Shown piece after piece: positions 20,001-29,673 of a stretch of DNA of 64,000 bases. Both the position numbers and the translations under genes were made by a program. A model generated the notes under the pieces. The model saw only the letters and a program-made list of their open reading frames with translations. It searched no databases and had not been told where the DNA came from. The DNA is taken from positions 44,128,477-44,192,476 of the forward strand of contig OU964918.1 of NCBI GenBank assembly GCA_918807975.1, read 5' to 3'. This DNA comes from Aplidium turbinatum (Eukaryota; Chordata; Ascidiacea; Aplousobranchia; Polyclinidae). How positions within the stretch are numbered: position 1 is the stretch's first letter; the number at the start of each line of letters is the position of its first letter.

Positions 20001-21924
20001 CCAACTGCTAGGCTAAGTATGTTCAGACGTTCCACTTACTAATTGCCATTTGGCCTAATTGCGTAATTGCCATTTATTTTGCACACAATGATCCATGTAA
20101 GCTTCTGCAATTTATTGCTGTAGTGAAAGAAGATCATCTTTGATATTCTACACCTTTATAAGTAACCTACCTATTGCAGGGTGGGAGATCTGATTTATCT
20201 CAGCACGTGGACCAATGCCTGAAAGAACATATAACATTGCTTTGTGATGGTGTCCTCAAACATGGAAAGCTATTATCGGCGCAAGAAAATGACTTAAAAA
20301 AATGCGCAGAAACAATTGAACTGCACAATCACAAGGTGTTCTGTCTTGTTATGTTGACTTACGTTAATATTTGTTGAAAAGTATTGAAGATAATAATAGT
20401 AATGATTTTGGCCTTCATCGCCTCTAAACCACCAATTTGTTTAGTTTCGATCTTGAATTGCGTTGTTGACTTTTGTCTTCAACATGGTTTTATCTTGATG
20501 TTTCGTACAACTTTCAAAAGCTTTCGTTTAAAATTGAGATTAATAACTTACTGTAGTTTCCACCTCTGGTTCCAATTATAATCGGTGGTTTAATTCCAAT
20601 AGAAGCAAGGGAGTGTTAAACGCCCCTTCCCATACACTCCACCGTGAAAGGGCTACCGCCGTCGAGAGATCCACTCATTTCTAGTTATTTCTACCGCAAA
20701 AATATTTTAGTCATTAAAAAGTTGAGGCCCAGTAGTGGATTTCATGGTAGGGAGGTGGCACTCACCTACAGTCACATGCATTGAATAAGAGCTTACATAT
20801 TTTCCATGATTCGTCTATTTCAGCTTTCCTTTTTGATTCAAGAAAGCGAAACACAACTTCTTTGGAAAATTAGCGATTGGACTTCCAAAATGAGCAATGC
20901 TGTTGCTGGCAAGCGACCACTTTTACAAAGCGTTCCATTCTACACAGGCCGACACCAATACAAGCTCTGCTTATCGCTACTACCAAACGGAGACAGAAAT
21001 GGTGAAGATTACTTTTGTTACAGAAAACTATTGGCCTAATTATGAATTTTAAACTACTTTGTCGCATAGCTGGCATTGAGTGTAGTCTGCAATCTGCAAT
21101 TGTGCTAGAAAATACTTTAAAAACAAAAACGAATTACCGACTTAGAAGCATTTAGTCTGAGCTACTTTACACCACAAAAACTAGTAAAATTTGCTAGCTC
21201 AACATCTACTACATGGTTTTTCAAAAGCTGCATCGGCTATGACAATTACAATAATGGTCGACGACTTCAAACTAGATCATTTTAATTACTTTAGCAACAT
21301 TAGAGTTGAAGATGTAACCTATTTCGCTTTTATAATTGCATTTTTATAGCTAAAGGCAAATTCGTGTCTCTTTACGTTCGAATATGCAAGGGAGAGTATG
21401 ATGCTCTGCAAATCTGGCCATTTGCACTCAACATGGACTTCATTTTGGTTGATCAGAGTCAAGACCCGAGAGGACGCTCTGATTTCTCGTACACGTTGCG
21501 TAGCAATTCCTGCAAAGTAGGCTGAAATAATGGAACAAGTTGTTTGTGTCCTCTTACTTGCATAACTCACATATTTTGATCTTCGAGATTCTTTCAACTA
21601 GAGTGATATTTGTTACAGAAAAAATGAGGTAGACTACCTGCGAATAAATGCTGTTTAAAAATAAAAGTTTTTCATATGAATTAAGCGTAAAATTCATAGA
21701 AGGGTCAATCTGTTAGTTTAACTTGTTTGCAATTTAAAAAAAACATAGAGTTTAATAACAGTAGCCTATATACTTTTCAGGAAAATTTACCTTTTCTTGG
21801 AAGACCTACTTCGGAAGCGAATCCAAGCTTTGGCCCACAAAAATTTGTATCACATGCCTTGCTGAAGTCACGTGATTACGTCCGTGATGACGTTGTGTTT
21901 ATACGAGTCTGCGTAAAGCGGTAA
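7870..21924 (+). CDS. TRAF-family signalling adaptor (TRAF4/6-like), nine exons
   Basis: The exons are 7870-8072, 8798-8945, 13465-13569, 19199-19420, 19724-19819, 20180-20335, 20824-21001, 21350-21516 and 21781-21924. All junctions are in phase and give 472 codons plus stop. Domains: Ser-rich N-terminus 1-67, RING finger with C71 C74 C87 H89 C92 C95 C106 D109, TRAF-type zinc fingers about 125-275, a short coiled coil about 275-310, and MATH domain about 318-472 (LLWKISDW, PFYTG, YDALQIWPF, YVRDDVVFIRV). The family acts in the cytoplasm downstream of TNF-receptor, IL-1 and Toll-like receptors, and the RING can act as a ubiquitin ligase. Length and zinc-finger number fit TRAF4, while the long N-terminus before the RING fits TRAF6. 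The coding sequence appears intact despite transposon-filled introns. Confidence 0.93.
8798..8945 (+). CDS. TRAF exon 2 (RING finger)
   Basis: The acceptor TTTTTCCAG|A completes the Arg codon. It encodes FLCASCLRVL, QCDHHVCSSC and SVCPSDGKPF, giving all eight zinc ligands of a TRAF C3HC3D RING. The frame ends GAG GAG followed by GCAAGT, so the donor is GC, not GT. Confidence 0.9.
8946..11025 (+). other. TRAF intron 2, left part
   Basis: Apart from the single hAT end at 10510-10584 it holds no supported feature. AT-rich, with small open frames only. Confidence 0.5.
10510..10584. mobile_element. Solo right end of a hAT element
   Basis: CCACGGGCCAAATG, CGGGCCGCATTTGGCCCACAG and GTTGCTTACCCCTG form the inverted form of a CAGGGGTAAGCAAC...GGGCC hAT terminus. 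No matching left end is found nearby, so this is a truncated copy. Confidence 0.6.
11026..13174 (-). mobile_element. hAT transposon, 2.15 kb, with SINE inside
   Basis: The termini CAGTGATGTACGCGCAT and inverted GCGCATACGTACATCTCTG are flanked by an exact 8-bp duplication CATATAGG (11018-11025, 13175-13182). About 200 bp at the left and 165 bp at the right are inverted copies of the ends of 3345-3859. The centre differs from that copy and shows no transposase. A SINE occupies about 11910-12229. The element sits in intron 2 of the TRAF gene. Confidence 0.88.
11910..12229 (+). mobile_element. tRNA-derived SINE, copy A
   Basis: The head resembles a tRNA gene: A box TGGCCGAGTGGTTAGCG at 11921-11937 and B box GTTCGACTCC at 11966-11975. 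A tRNA-unrelated body of about 220 bp follows, with an (AAAC)n-like tail ending near 12229. The second copy lies on the minus strand at 38150-38461 and matches over its whole length, which fixes the family's extent. It is nested in the hAT at 11026-13174. Confidence 0.87.
13465..13569 (+). CDS. TRAF exon 3 (first TRAF zinc-finger part)
   Basis: 35 codons, phase 0 at both ends, between TTTTCAG|TCC and AGG|GTAATA. It encodes SLVDDSLQLE...LECPHKLSGCIWKGRVENF, the segment that follows the RING in TRAF proteins and starts the zinc-finger array. Confidence 0.9.
13570..14140 (+). other. TRAF intron 3, left part
   Basis: No gene. A GC-rich patch at 13650-13682 contains the palindrome CCGGTGCAATGCACCGG next to a G/C run, and stands out in this AT-rich intron. 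No function is claimed. Confidence 0.4.
14571..14824. repeat. 127-bp tandem duplication in the Harbinger element
   Basis: TGTGCTTTAAACTCACAACT starts at 14571 and again at 14698. The units are nearly identical through GTAATCCATG.CGCAACAGAT. A third, diverged copy lies at about 16052-16175 in the same orientation. Confidence 0.85.
14975..15125 (+). pseudogene. Harbinger transposase fragment (DDE region)
   Basis: The frame reads SWPGLTHDARIFDNSIIRDK then GDNGYAPRNARYNSA. It matches the HARBI1-type nuclease block around the second catalytic Asp (GDNGY). Homology stops at about 15125, where the opposite-strand fragment begins. Confidence 0.8.
15125..15466 (-). pseudogene. Harbinger transposase fragment (N-terminal half)
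   Basis: The minus-strand frame gives FNQLNDKQFCQRIRLSKTA, LLISLRFFATGHFQ and LAGVSQSSVCRIVARIS. This is the helix-turn-helix-like part that precedes the DDE domain in HARBI1-like transposases. It is inverted relative to its partner fragment. Confidence 0.8.
15573..15660. repeat. Palindromic MITE, copy 2 (clearest form)
   Basis: It runs CCCAGACAGCAAGATTCGTC, then ATTTTTACATTGATTCAACG, centre CTGCAG, and mirrors back to GCTCTCTGGG. The arms are complementary over most of 40 bp. It lies inside the Harbinger element. Confidence 0.8.
17660..18245. mobile_element. TTAA-flanked MITE (586 bp)
   Basis: The inverted ends AGGGATACTAAAGGAAA and (inverted) TTTCATTTAGTATGCCT lie directly inside TTAA at 17656-17659 and 18246-18249. 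TTAA duplications point to a piggyBac-like or Kolobok-like parent. No transposase remains. The inside carries several spaced copies of AAACATCAGA. Confidence 0.72.
18285..19198 (+). other. TRAF intron 3, right part
   Basis: No supported feature; small open frames only. Confidence 0.4.
19199..19420 (+). CDS. TRAF exon 4 (TRAF zinc fingers)
   Basis: 74 codons between TTGTTGCAG|GAG and AAAATG|GTGAGC. It has regularly spaced Cys/His: HFKTCDH, CSNGCNHRC, HISSEC, CEFCKRN, HLKDC, CPKSCG. The pattern is that of TRAF-type fingers. Confidence 0.92.
19724..19819 (+). CDS. TRAF exon 5 (TRAF zinc finger)
   Basis: 32 codons between TTGTTCAG|GAA and TTCAAG|GTGAAT. It encodes EIPREEVGNHLNTEC and FSCPYEMLGCSFK, the classic end of a TRAF finger, where the loop is H..TEC.....C....GC. 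Confidence 0.92.
20180..20335 (+). CDS. TRAF exon 6 (last finger His/Cys and coiled coil)
   Basis: 52 codons between TATTGCAG|GGT and CACAAG|GTGTTC. LSQHVDQCLKEHITLL completes a finger. It is followed by a short helix (LLSAQENDLKKCAETIELHN) that serves as the TRAF-N coiled coil, which is shorter than in TRAF2/3/5. Confidence 0.9.
20824..21001 (+). CDS. TRAF exon 7 (MATH domain, first half)
   Basis: The acceptor is ATTTCAG|CTT. It encodes TQLLWKISDWTSKMSNAVAG, SVPFYTGRHQYKLCL and LLPNGDRN, hallmark TRAF-C strands. It ends in phase 1 at G|GTGAAG. Confidence 0.93.
21350..21516 (+). CDS. TRAF exon 8 (MATH domain, middle)
   Basis: The acceptor TTTTATAG|CT completes an Ala codon. It encodes FVSLYVRICKGEYDALQIWP and FILVDQSQDPRGRSDFSYTL. 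The donor is AAA|GTAGGC, phase 0. Confidence 0.92.
21781..21924 (+). CDS. TRAF exon 9 (end of MATH domain, stop)
   Basis: The acceptor is CTTTTCAG|GAA. It encodes FLGRPTSEANPSFGPQKFVS and DYVRDDVVFIRVCVKR, then TAA. It matches the family's final strands (F..H..L....YV.DD..FI.V). Confidence 0.93.
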   Translation, partial: ENLPFLGRPTSEANPSFGPQKFVSHALLKSRDYVRDDVVFIRVCVKR

Positions 21925-24240
21925 AAGCCTTGAAGTCAAATTTATCTTGAATGTTGTCCTGTTATTTACAGCAATGCGTATCACGAGTTTAGCTTAAAGT
22001 GCATGGTAGAAAATCGTAAAAACATCTTACACAAATGTTAATTTTTTTGCGTGCAAAAACCAAAGTTTCTTGCAACAAAAGTTTCCATTTCTATCTCACT
22101 TGGTTAGATCGTAGATGATTTTTGTTTAAAACTTTATAAAAATCTGTCACAAACTAAGTTTTTAGAATCAATATTGAGACAGGACGGTTTGCAATTGTCG
22201 AATCTCTAGGCGTTTCCAAAAAAAAAAAATGGAGCTCTTAACAAGAATATCAATCAATCAATCATTCAATCAATCATTTTATTTTTCGTCATTAACGCGT
22301 CCGGACGACAAAGATACTAACTACAAAAATTGATATAGACCTACCAGCACGTTAATGAACGGGAAAAGGTGGCAAAACCTGCAAAACCAAATATTTTGCA
22401 TTTAGGAACTTGCTTGTAAATGATATTGAATAAACCCAACTCAGATTATAACTTGAATTGAAGTAACAATTATCTTGCTTTATGTACATAGGATACTCAC
22501 TCAATTTTACGTTAACTAAACTAACCAATAAAAACTATTAAGTGAAAAAAAAAATTTTGAATCAATTTTAAGATATTAACGTTTACCCTTTAAAGTACAT
22601 GTTAATTTGAAGAGAAGGAAACTATTCAAAGGCGTGTTTCGGCAAATACTGTTAATGCTGCAAAAAGTGCTCAATGCCAAGCAAAGTTAAAAAACCCTTG
22701 ACAGCCTGTTTCACCTAAAAGGAGAATCATCAGAAGGTCCTTATGCATAGACCAGGAATGAAAGAGATCACATAATAAGACCCAAAACTCATCTATTAAA
22801 AATTGGTTTTTGGTTTAAGCTTGACTTTGTGAACCGAACTGTGCTTCCTTACTATCAATCTATCATCTTCTGGTAGCCAAATAATTTTGTCGCAATGGAA
22901 AACAAACAGCAAACTCCAGCTTATTTCTGATAGCACGTTTGATTTTATTATTATTATTTATTTGTATCAGACAAGGTTGTCCATATTAAAACCAAAAACA
23001 CACAAAAAAAAAAGACAAGACGTAAGGAGTCACTTGGATGACATGTGCAACATATTGATACCTAAACCTGGAGTTACTTTGTTTGAACTGTTCCATGTAT
23101 AGGCCTACCCTTGAGACTTGTCTATGGACAACAAATGCTAGGTAAGAAAGATAAATTTTGGGCAACAACATGCTCCTAGCCTCTCCCGTGTAAGGCATGA
23201 TAGCATAATATAGAAGCAATAAAGCATTTGTATTTTAGATAAAACTTTAAAGTGGTAGATGAATTTTCTGAACATATAAAATCTAAGAATGTTTTTCTGT
23301 ATGTTGTAGTTGTATAACTATAGAAAACTATAGATTTAGTAGGTTGGTCGCATAAACAATTAAACATGCGTTATTGTTGTTTGTAAGTAGTAAAACTGCA
23401 TTTTTTTACAATTTTAGATGCATAGCCTACAGCCTAAATTTATAGACATGCTTTAAACTTTGAAAAAATTGATGGTGTTACTTTGCATCATAATATATTA
23501 CGGTAGGCTACTGCACACCAACAAAAGACTTTTATATTGTGCCTATTTCACAAGACGATTGTAGTTTCTAAAGTCTTTTACTTTTGCTCAGTTCAAGGCC
23601 AGGGGTAAAAGCCCCGAATTTTTATAACACTTTTTGCTTTGTCATGTGCTTGCATTTTGTTCATGTGAACCGATCGCCCACTGACATAATGATTTGATTA
23701 CTGCCTTGCCTTTACTTTGTCGTGTTGTTTCTCACAACTATTGCAAAAGCATAGTTGTTTTTAAAATTGGTTTAGATGCATATTTTTAATGAACAAATTT
23801 TTGCGTTGTTGTTTCACAAATAAGGAAAATAAAGGGTTGTAAACTAATTCTGGTTGATTTGTGTAGATGAAATTTTTGCGAAATAAAAAAGTGCGAACCG
23901 TGTTTCTAAAGATTGAAAAGGACCAGCCTAAACAAAAACATTTGCACCTATCTTGCTCAGCTGTTCTTTTTGGTTAATCGAAAGTTTTATATTGCAAATG
24001 GGGCTTATCTCACGAACAGAAAGTAACCGACTTCTCAGAAGATGGAAAGTTTTCAGCTTTTTAGATGATTCGATGCTGAGATGATAATTTTCAATTATGT
24101 GTTTCTTATTAGTGAAAAATTAATAAATTCATTTTTTTTGCCTAATATTCAAAAGAGCTAATTATTTTCAAGTTTTTTTATTTATTTTGCTTGGCTTTAA
24201 TATCAGTTTTCTGGTTTGAAAACTAATTTTAAACGGTAAG
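21925..24240. other. Region downstream of TRAF, no gene seen
   Basis: It would include the TRAF 3' UTR; an AATAAA occurs at 22429-22434. Otherwise AT-rich with small unrelated open frames. Confidence 0.35.
22249..22285 (-). repeat. (ATCA)n microsatellite, possible LINE 3' tail
   Basis: ATCAATCAATCATTCAATCA is followed by ATTTTATTTTTCGTCATTAA. Read on the minus strand it gives an AATAAAA-type sequence ending in TGAT repeats, as at the 3' ends of some CR1/L2-like LINEs. There is no coding part next to it. Confidence 0.4.
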
Positions 24241-24246
24241 CTAAAG

Positions 24247-24410
24247 TCTGCGGTTGGATGGCGCACCGGATAAGACGTTTCAATAATGCAAACTTGGTTC
24301 AATCCCGACAGCTGGTTGCTTGTTGATAAACACCGCTCAACTTTACCCACAAGAGAAAGAAAAGAAGGCTTACTGTGATGAGAACCTATCCACAAAGCTA
24401 ATAACTGAAT
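24247..24410 (+). mobile_element. Decayed tRNA-like SINE head
   Basis: GGATGGCGCACCGGATAAGA (A-box-like) is followed by GGTTCAATCCC (B box) at 24297-24307, about 40 bp apart, then unrelated sequence. It differs from the SINE at 11.9 kb. As a tRNA gene it would lack a proper acceptor stem, so a SINE remnant is likelier. Confidence 0.45.
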
Positions 24411-25467
24411 AGGGGAAGGTCGGGTTAGTTGAGCCGCTTTTGGCATTTTTGCAAATTTTTTCATATGAGCTGTTTTTATTTTTTCATTTTCGGTACTTTA
24501 CATCTGTCGTATCTCAAACAACTTCTGCATGAAGCATGGGCCTTATTGAACGACCGCAACCAGATCTACAGGCATTCCAAAGCTAGTAGTCAAAAGGCTT
24601 AACAAACACCACAGTGATGGTTAGTTGTGCCTCTTACAAGGGTTAGTTAAGCCACATTTATTAATCATTGAAAACACAAATTTAAAGCATATTTATTATT
24701 GATATAATAATAATAACACATCAAAACAGGTTAATACAGATTTCTGGTGTCGCTCAACACTCAGTATGCACATCAATCATAAAATAATGAAGGTTATCTA
24801 CAGTAGACTATTGCCCCAGCATTCAAGCAATACTATTCCATTGGAATTTGAACATGTTTCCATGCTTGAGGTTTTTGTTGTGCAAGAAGAAAGTTTCTTG
24901 TTTTTGTGATGCCGGCAACAAAAAAATGAACACTGATTGCAAATATCGAAGGAATAAAACAAAAATTACATAATATCAACTACAGTACATGAAGAGTCAG
25001 CCAGAAAACTTAATAGAACCTGGGATTCAAAGCAGATTGCACATTCAAGCAAAGTATAAACTACAAAGTTACAAAATTTACCTTGGTGGTTTAAACGAAA
25101 ATTTGACTATCATGCTACGGTAACCTGCTGTGTTATGAAGTAGATCTTAATAAACCACTCGACGAGTTTGTTTTGTTAGTTTATAATAGCCTATGTTACT
25201 GGCTTAAAGTTGCATGAGATAAAAACATCTCATTAGTCTACATTATGACCGTCAAAATATTCAATGTTCCAGATTGCAATTGAAGACTAGTTGACATTCT
25301 ATGCGTTTTGTGTCTTCCATTTGCAGGAGTTCCGAGATGGGGGAAGTTAGGCAAATTTCCCCGCTGGCCTAACATTGTAAAAGAAAAACGAGTAGTTTTT
25401 CGATTTTTTTATTTTTGAGTAGCCTAGGGCCCATTTTTGTTACTAAAATATACATGTACCAACTTCA
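24411..25467. other. Intergenic, possible unrecognised repeat
   Basis: GGGTTAGTTGAGCC at about 24423 and GGGTTAGTTAAGCC at about 24640 resemble each other, and GGGGGAAGTTAGGCAAATTTC occurs at 25340. They could be parts of one degraded element; no ends were defined. Confidence 0.3.
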
Positions 25468-25690
25468 AAATGAACAATTTTTTGAATGAAAAAGGTATTT
25501 CCAAGTATTTTTCCATCATTGTTGATGCTACTTAAGATGTTTATCACTTACCAAGAACAAATCATTCTCATATCAAGGTAGGCTATTTTAAACTATTACA
25601 AGGCATAAAATGTGATCCTGTTAAGTCTACTGATTTCTGTGTCACTGAACGGTTTCTGTTGATCAAACTTAAAAACTGGTGCTGTTTTGG
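25468..25690 (+). pseudogene. hAT transposase fragment (ZMYM-type)
   Basis: The plus-strand frame reads FLNEKGISKYFSIIVDAT, a stop, then DVYHLP...; this resembles the DDE start of ZMYM-like hAT transposases (SKYFSII.D.T.DVSH). Short and decayed. Confidence 0.5.
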
Positions 25691-26188
25691 CTAAGAGCGT
25701 AGGCCTACTATTTTTGCTTAACCAACAGAAACTTGCTGAAAAAATTTTTGGAGGCACATTTTTTGTGTTTTTTCCCGTCTAATCCTGATTTCTCTCAAAG
25801 GCCCTGCCCACTTGACTTGGTGTTGACAGTTTGAAGACAATGTTATCGCTAACAAATGACACCATGTTATTTATGTTGATAACAAACGATTTGTCACCCA
25901 TAAATTTACTGGGCAATCTTTTGAGAAATATTCCATCATATCCAAAATCATCCACTCCAGCAATGAACATATTTCTCGCAATTGCTATCTACGTCTGTGT
26001 CATCATTTAACTCCATTGAAACGTTGCTTTCTTGAGTTTCATTGCTACTGGATCCGCTACAAACCGACTCTTAATCCCAACCTTCAAGACTGCGTAAGTT
26101 GTGTTTTGATTTAAACTTCAGCTATCAATCTTTGCCACCGTTTTTATCTTTTTGCCAGTTAGGCCCACAAGGTAGGGTATTTTGTTTT

Positions 26189-26760
26189 TTAACATCTCTC
26201 TCTGTAGGTATCATGGCTGATAGGTACAACCCTCGATGTACAGTACAATAATGTTCCAGTTAAATCGATCTCGTGCGCCTTGCCAAATTTTAATAGGGTT
26301 TTTGATATGTGGTTGAAAATTGTGCAAAATGTGAATCTTTGAGCTCCTCTTGACCGTTTTCCTAGTATTTTTCCACTAAAAGGTAAATCTTCAAGTTCGC
26401 TTTTCCTTATGCTGTGACCCAAGAACTTCAGTTGCCGCATTTCTATAGATCTCATTATCTGCTACTCCCGGCCCATCTGTTGGAGAACTGCTCTGTTGGT
26501 TCGAAAAGCTGTCCATGGAATTTTAAGAATTCTTCGGTAAATCCACATTTCTGCAGCTTCAAGCTTTTTTCGGATTTTTGCCGTTAGCGTCCAGGTTTCA
26601 CATCCGCACATCAAAATTGACTAAACAAAGCATTTTAACAAACGAATTTTTAAGGTTTTGGAGAACTTTCGATCTTTAAAGATTTTTGACTTGACTTTGA
26701 TAATGCAATGCGTCGTCTAATTTTTTCTTCACATCGGGTGCTTGGATTCAATATTGAGCT
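26189..26760 (-). pseudogene. LINE reverse transcriptase C-terminal fragment
   Basis: Read on the minus strand, frames give RRRIALSKSS, LLKCFV, SILMCGCETWTLTAKIRKKL, AAEMWIYRRILKIPWT and RQLKFLGHSIRKSELEDLPF. This is the region after the polymerase domain of many invertebrate non-LTR elements (CETWTL...EMW.YRR.L.I.WT...LGH..R). It is interrupted by stops and has no 5' end or promoter here. Confidence 0.82.
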
Positions 26761-28640
26761 CAAATAATTGAATTTTTTTTTGAATTTTTCATTTTTTTTA
26801 AATATTTATAATTGAATTTTTTTAACATTATGCAAATTCAAATGCAAATGTACAAAAAAAATTTGTGATGTTTCTTGGAAATGATCAGAGACTTTTAATA
26901 TGTTTTTTTTTTCAGCTCTGCTTCCATCTGCAGGGAAAATACATCATATGACTTCTTAAAACAGATGCATAGCCTGCTATAAAATTTCATGTTTTTTTGT
27001 TGTTGGTATATTTGTATATATATATACTGTGTCTGTATATAACTACATACATGACGCCATTGTTTCAACCCGTCGCATCAGAGCAGTAAACGTACACTAG
27101 ACTTGAACGCTTTGTTACTATATAGGCCTACCGTAAGTAATTCAGCGTGGTGATTTTTCCATTTGTGGTACACGCAAGGAACCACATTTGGATACTTTCA
27201 CTCACTTTGCCAAAGTGCTCAAACTGCAGGAGCAGTGAGCTATGTGGGCTACAATGCAACAGCAAGATGTCTGCTAGAAAAGTGCTCAATTGGCAAATCA
27301 AGAGCATTCCTACAGGTCGTTTGCATCTACAATTTGTGAAGTACGTGTAAACGTAACATGTTCATTTTCTGAAGTCGTTCCCATGTAGGTCATTGGAAAA
27401 TATTTTGACATTATTTTGATTGGAAATATGATCCAACTTCATTAAATTATTTTTTTTGTTTTGGAGTGAGGTTCTTTCAGGCTGATGTCAATAGCCAAAC
27501 CTAGAAATTATTTATGTTGTATATATAGCTTTTGCGTTGAACAAGCCAGCTGGAAACAGTTGATCGAATATCTGACTTCGCTTCCGTCCAATTTTCTGAA
27601 GTGAGGTTACCTTCGTTTTCGTGACAATTTGACACAAACGGCGTCCGTGCCTCTATCCCTCAACATCTTACAAAGGTTATTAATAACTTAGTAATAACAA
27701 TAATGAAAATTTTAATATAAAGTTTTAAAAATACAAAACAAACTGAAAACGCGAAGGTTTACTGAAAACAACAAACAAAATACCTAAAAAAATATTTTTC
27801 TTTTGTACTTTTTCTGTAGCACAACCGACGTTGTTTTCTGATACACCAGTTGTAGTAAACTAACCTGATGCTTGGAGCTAGCCACAAACCTAAAAGAAAA
27901 AACTTTTGTTACACACTGTAGCTTGAATAAGATTATTATCAACCAGACAGCAGCTGCTACCAAAGGTTATAGGTCTACTGTATACACGTAAATGAGATTA
28001 CTCTCGGTCGAAAGATGTCTGTTATAAGGAGTGACTTTTGTAGGAACAGCAGCTTTCAGGCACGCGGACGAAAACCTGACGAAAACATAGGTAAAAGTTT
28101 TACTTCATGTTAGTTTATAAATATTACTAAAAAGAAAAGTTTCAAAACAAAATTTTTTAATAAATTTTCAAAGGATTGAAAATTAGATGATGGGCTGAAG
28201 TCATCCTGCATTATTAATAGATTTGCATAGTTGTAGCCTAATGGTTTGAAGTGTAGGCTACAACACTTAATAGTAGTTGCGGTTTTAAGTAGTCAGCAGT
28301 GTTATTATATAGTAGGCTATCTTTTAGCGTACATTAGACATAATAGTCATATTCTTTATTTGTAAGTCTATTTAGCTTGCTTAAAGTTTGTTTAAATGTG
28401 CTTTTTTATATTTCTCTTTTCCTATCATTTGACCACTGGATACAGTTGTCTACAAAGTTTTTTTTTCTTTTGTTAAACACTTTGATTTTTTTCATTTACA
28501 AGGGTATGCTATATATCGACTGAGCTATTGATAGAATTTCTCATAAGAATAGTTAAACTTACTAACAAAACTCCGCGTTGAATGTAAGAAAATACAGGAT
28601 CATTAAACTCAACGCCACAAGGGTGTAACTTAGCAAAGTG
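26761..28640. other. Intergenic upstream of the 7-pass membrane gene
   Basis: A (TA)n stretch lies near 27010-27030. At about 28095 AACATAG|GTAAAAG could be a donor of an untranslated first exon for the gene at 28648; unproven. No coding frame. Confidence 0.3.
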
Positions 28641-28647
28641 ATGCCGA

Positions 28648-29673
28648 TTGCATGTCATTGAAACAGCAATGGAAATCTTACCAGTTTCTAAGCAAACTTT
28701 ACAAAACTTTGCTCCTACCGAATTTTTACAAAAGAATGGGTTTGGTTATAATAATAGTCTCACCCCTGTGCCAGACTATTTGATTCCTGGACGATACCTC
28801 GTTATAATCTTAACAAATGCATCTATATATCTGTTGGTCACTTTAGCAAGTTATGAGTGGAAAAACCGTCACAGAAATGGTGTTCCAAAATCGAATCATC
28901 TCAGTTTATGTTGTGCAATTTGTGCTTTTCTTGTCTGCTTGACTAAAATCGGAGAACAGTGGATTGGAGTACTTTCATGCACCTTTTATCATTGGTCTGC
29001 ATCCACATTCTATGCAATTGGAACAATGCTGGTTTACACAATATTGTGGGCAAGACAAAGGAGGTTATATTCAAACGAACTATTAGCTAACAATGTTAGC
29101 AAAGTTGTAAGAGTTATAAGTGCGATTTTAATTTTGTGCATCTACTGCGTTTTTGGTGTGACTTGCTTAGTCTTTGTCACCACGTACACATTCAAATACG
29201 ATGGATTCCCTTGCATCGTGGTTTGGTACTCGGTGGACTCTCTTCTCGTCATTGTAGTCACATTTCTTTCCATGTGTTTCGTTTTTCAGCTCATTCTGTT
29301 TTTGCTGCTGATTTTGCCGTTGGTTCAAGAAGAATCATGTCAATCAAAATTGATAGGATTATTTTGTTCAAAAAAAACGAAGTGCGATGTGTACGTTATG
29401 GCAAGGCGTCTTGCATTCTGTTCTTGCACGTGCATTACCACGTCGATGCTTTTTTCAATCACTGTACTATTGGATGCAACAGGGGTCATACGCATTCATT
29501 GGTGTAACCTTGGTGCCTTAGATCTGATAGCTAATACTGTTGCTACAACCTGTAGCTTTGTGGACTGGAGAGACAGACTTTTTCCTTTTTTTTACCAAAT
29601 CGGTAAAACGTGTAATTCCAGAAAAAAATATCACCAACCTTTGCCGTTACTGGTCTGCAGCGTTTCGGTATGA
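28648..29673 (+). CDS. Orphan seven-transmembrane protein, single exon
   Basis: An uninterrupted 341-codon frame, by far the longest in the window, begins at ATG 28648 (a second Met is residue 7). Hydrophobic helices lie at about 49-69, 84-103, 118-135, 152-177, 190-224, 249-273 and 285-305. This gives an outside N-terminus with an N-glycosylation site (NNSLT) and a short tail. ILWARQRRLY after helix 3 sits where GPCRs carry the DRY motif, and a Cys in CTFYHW before helix 3 could pair with the Cys in FPCIVVW. I do not recognise the family; a lineage-specific GPCR-like receptor is the best guess. Nothing is known of its ligand. AATAAA lies at 29992-29997. Confidence 0.78.
   Translation: MHVIETAMEILPVSKQTLQNFAPTEFLQKNGFGYNNSLTPVPDYLIPGRYLVIILTNASIYLLVTLASYEWKNRHRNGVPKSNHLSLCCAICAFLVCLTKIGEQWIGVLSCTFYHWSASTFYAIGTMLVYTILWARQRRLYSNELLANNVSKVVRVISAILILCIYCVFGVTCLVFVTTYTFKYDGFPCIVVWYSVDSLLVIVVTFLSMCFVFQLILFLLLILPLVQEESCQSKLIGLFCSKKTKCDVYVMARRLAFCSCTCITTSMLFSITVLLDATGVIRIHWCNLGALDLIANTVATTCSFVDWRDRLFPFFYQIGKTCNSRKKYHQPLPLLVCSVSV

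Noticed and set aside
20731-20765. CAGTAGTGGATTTCATGG, resembling a hAT terminus
   Set aside because: No inverted partner or target duplication was found nearby.
24247-24307. Possible tRNA gene
   Set aside because: Box-like motifs only; the stems do not close.
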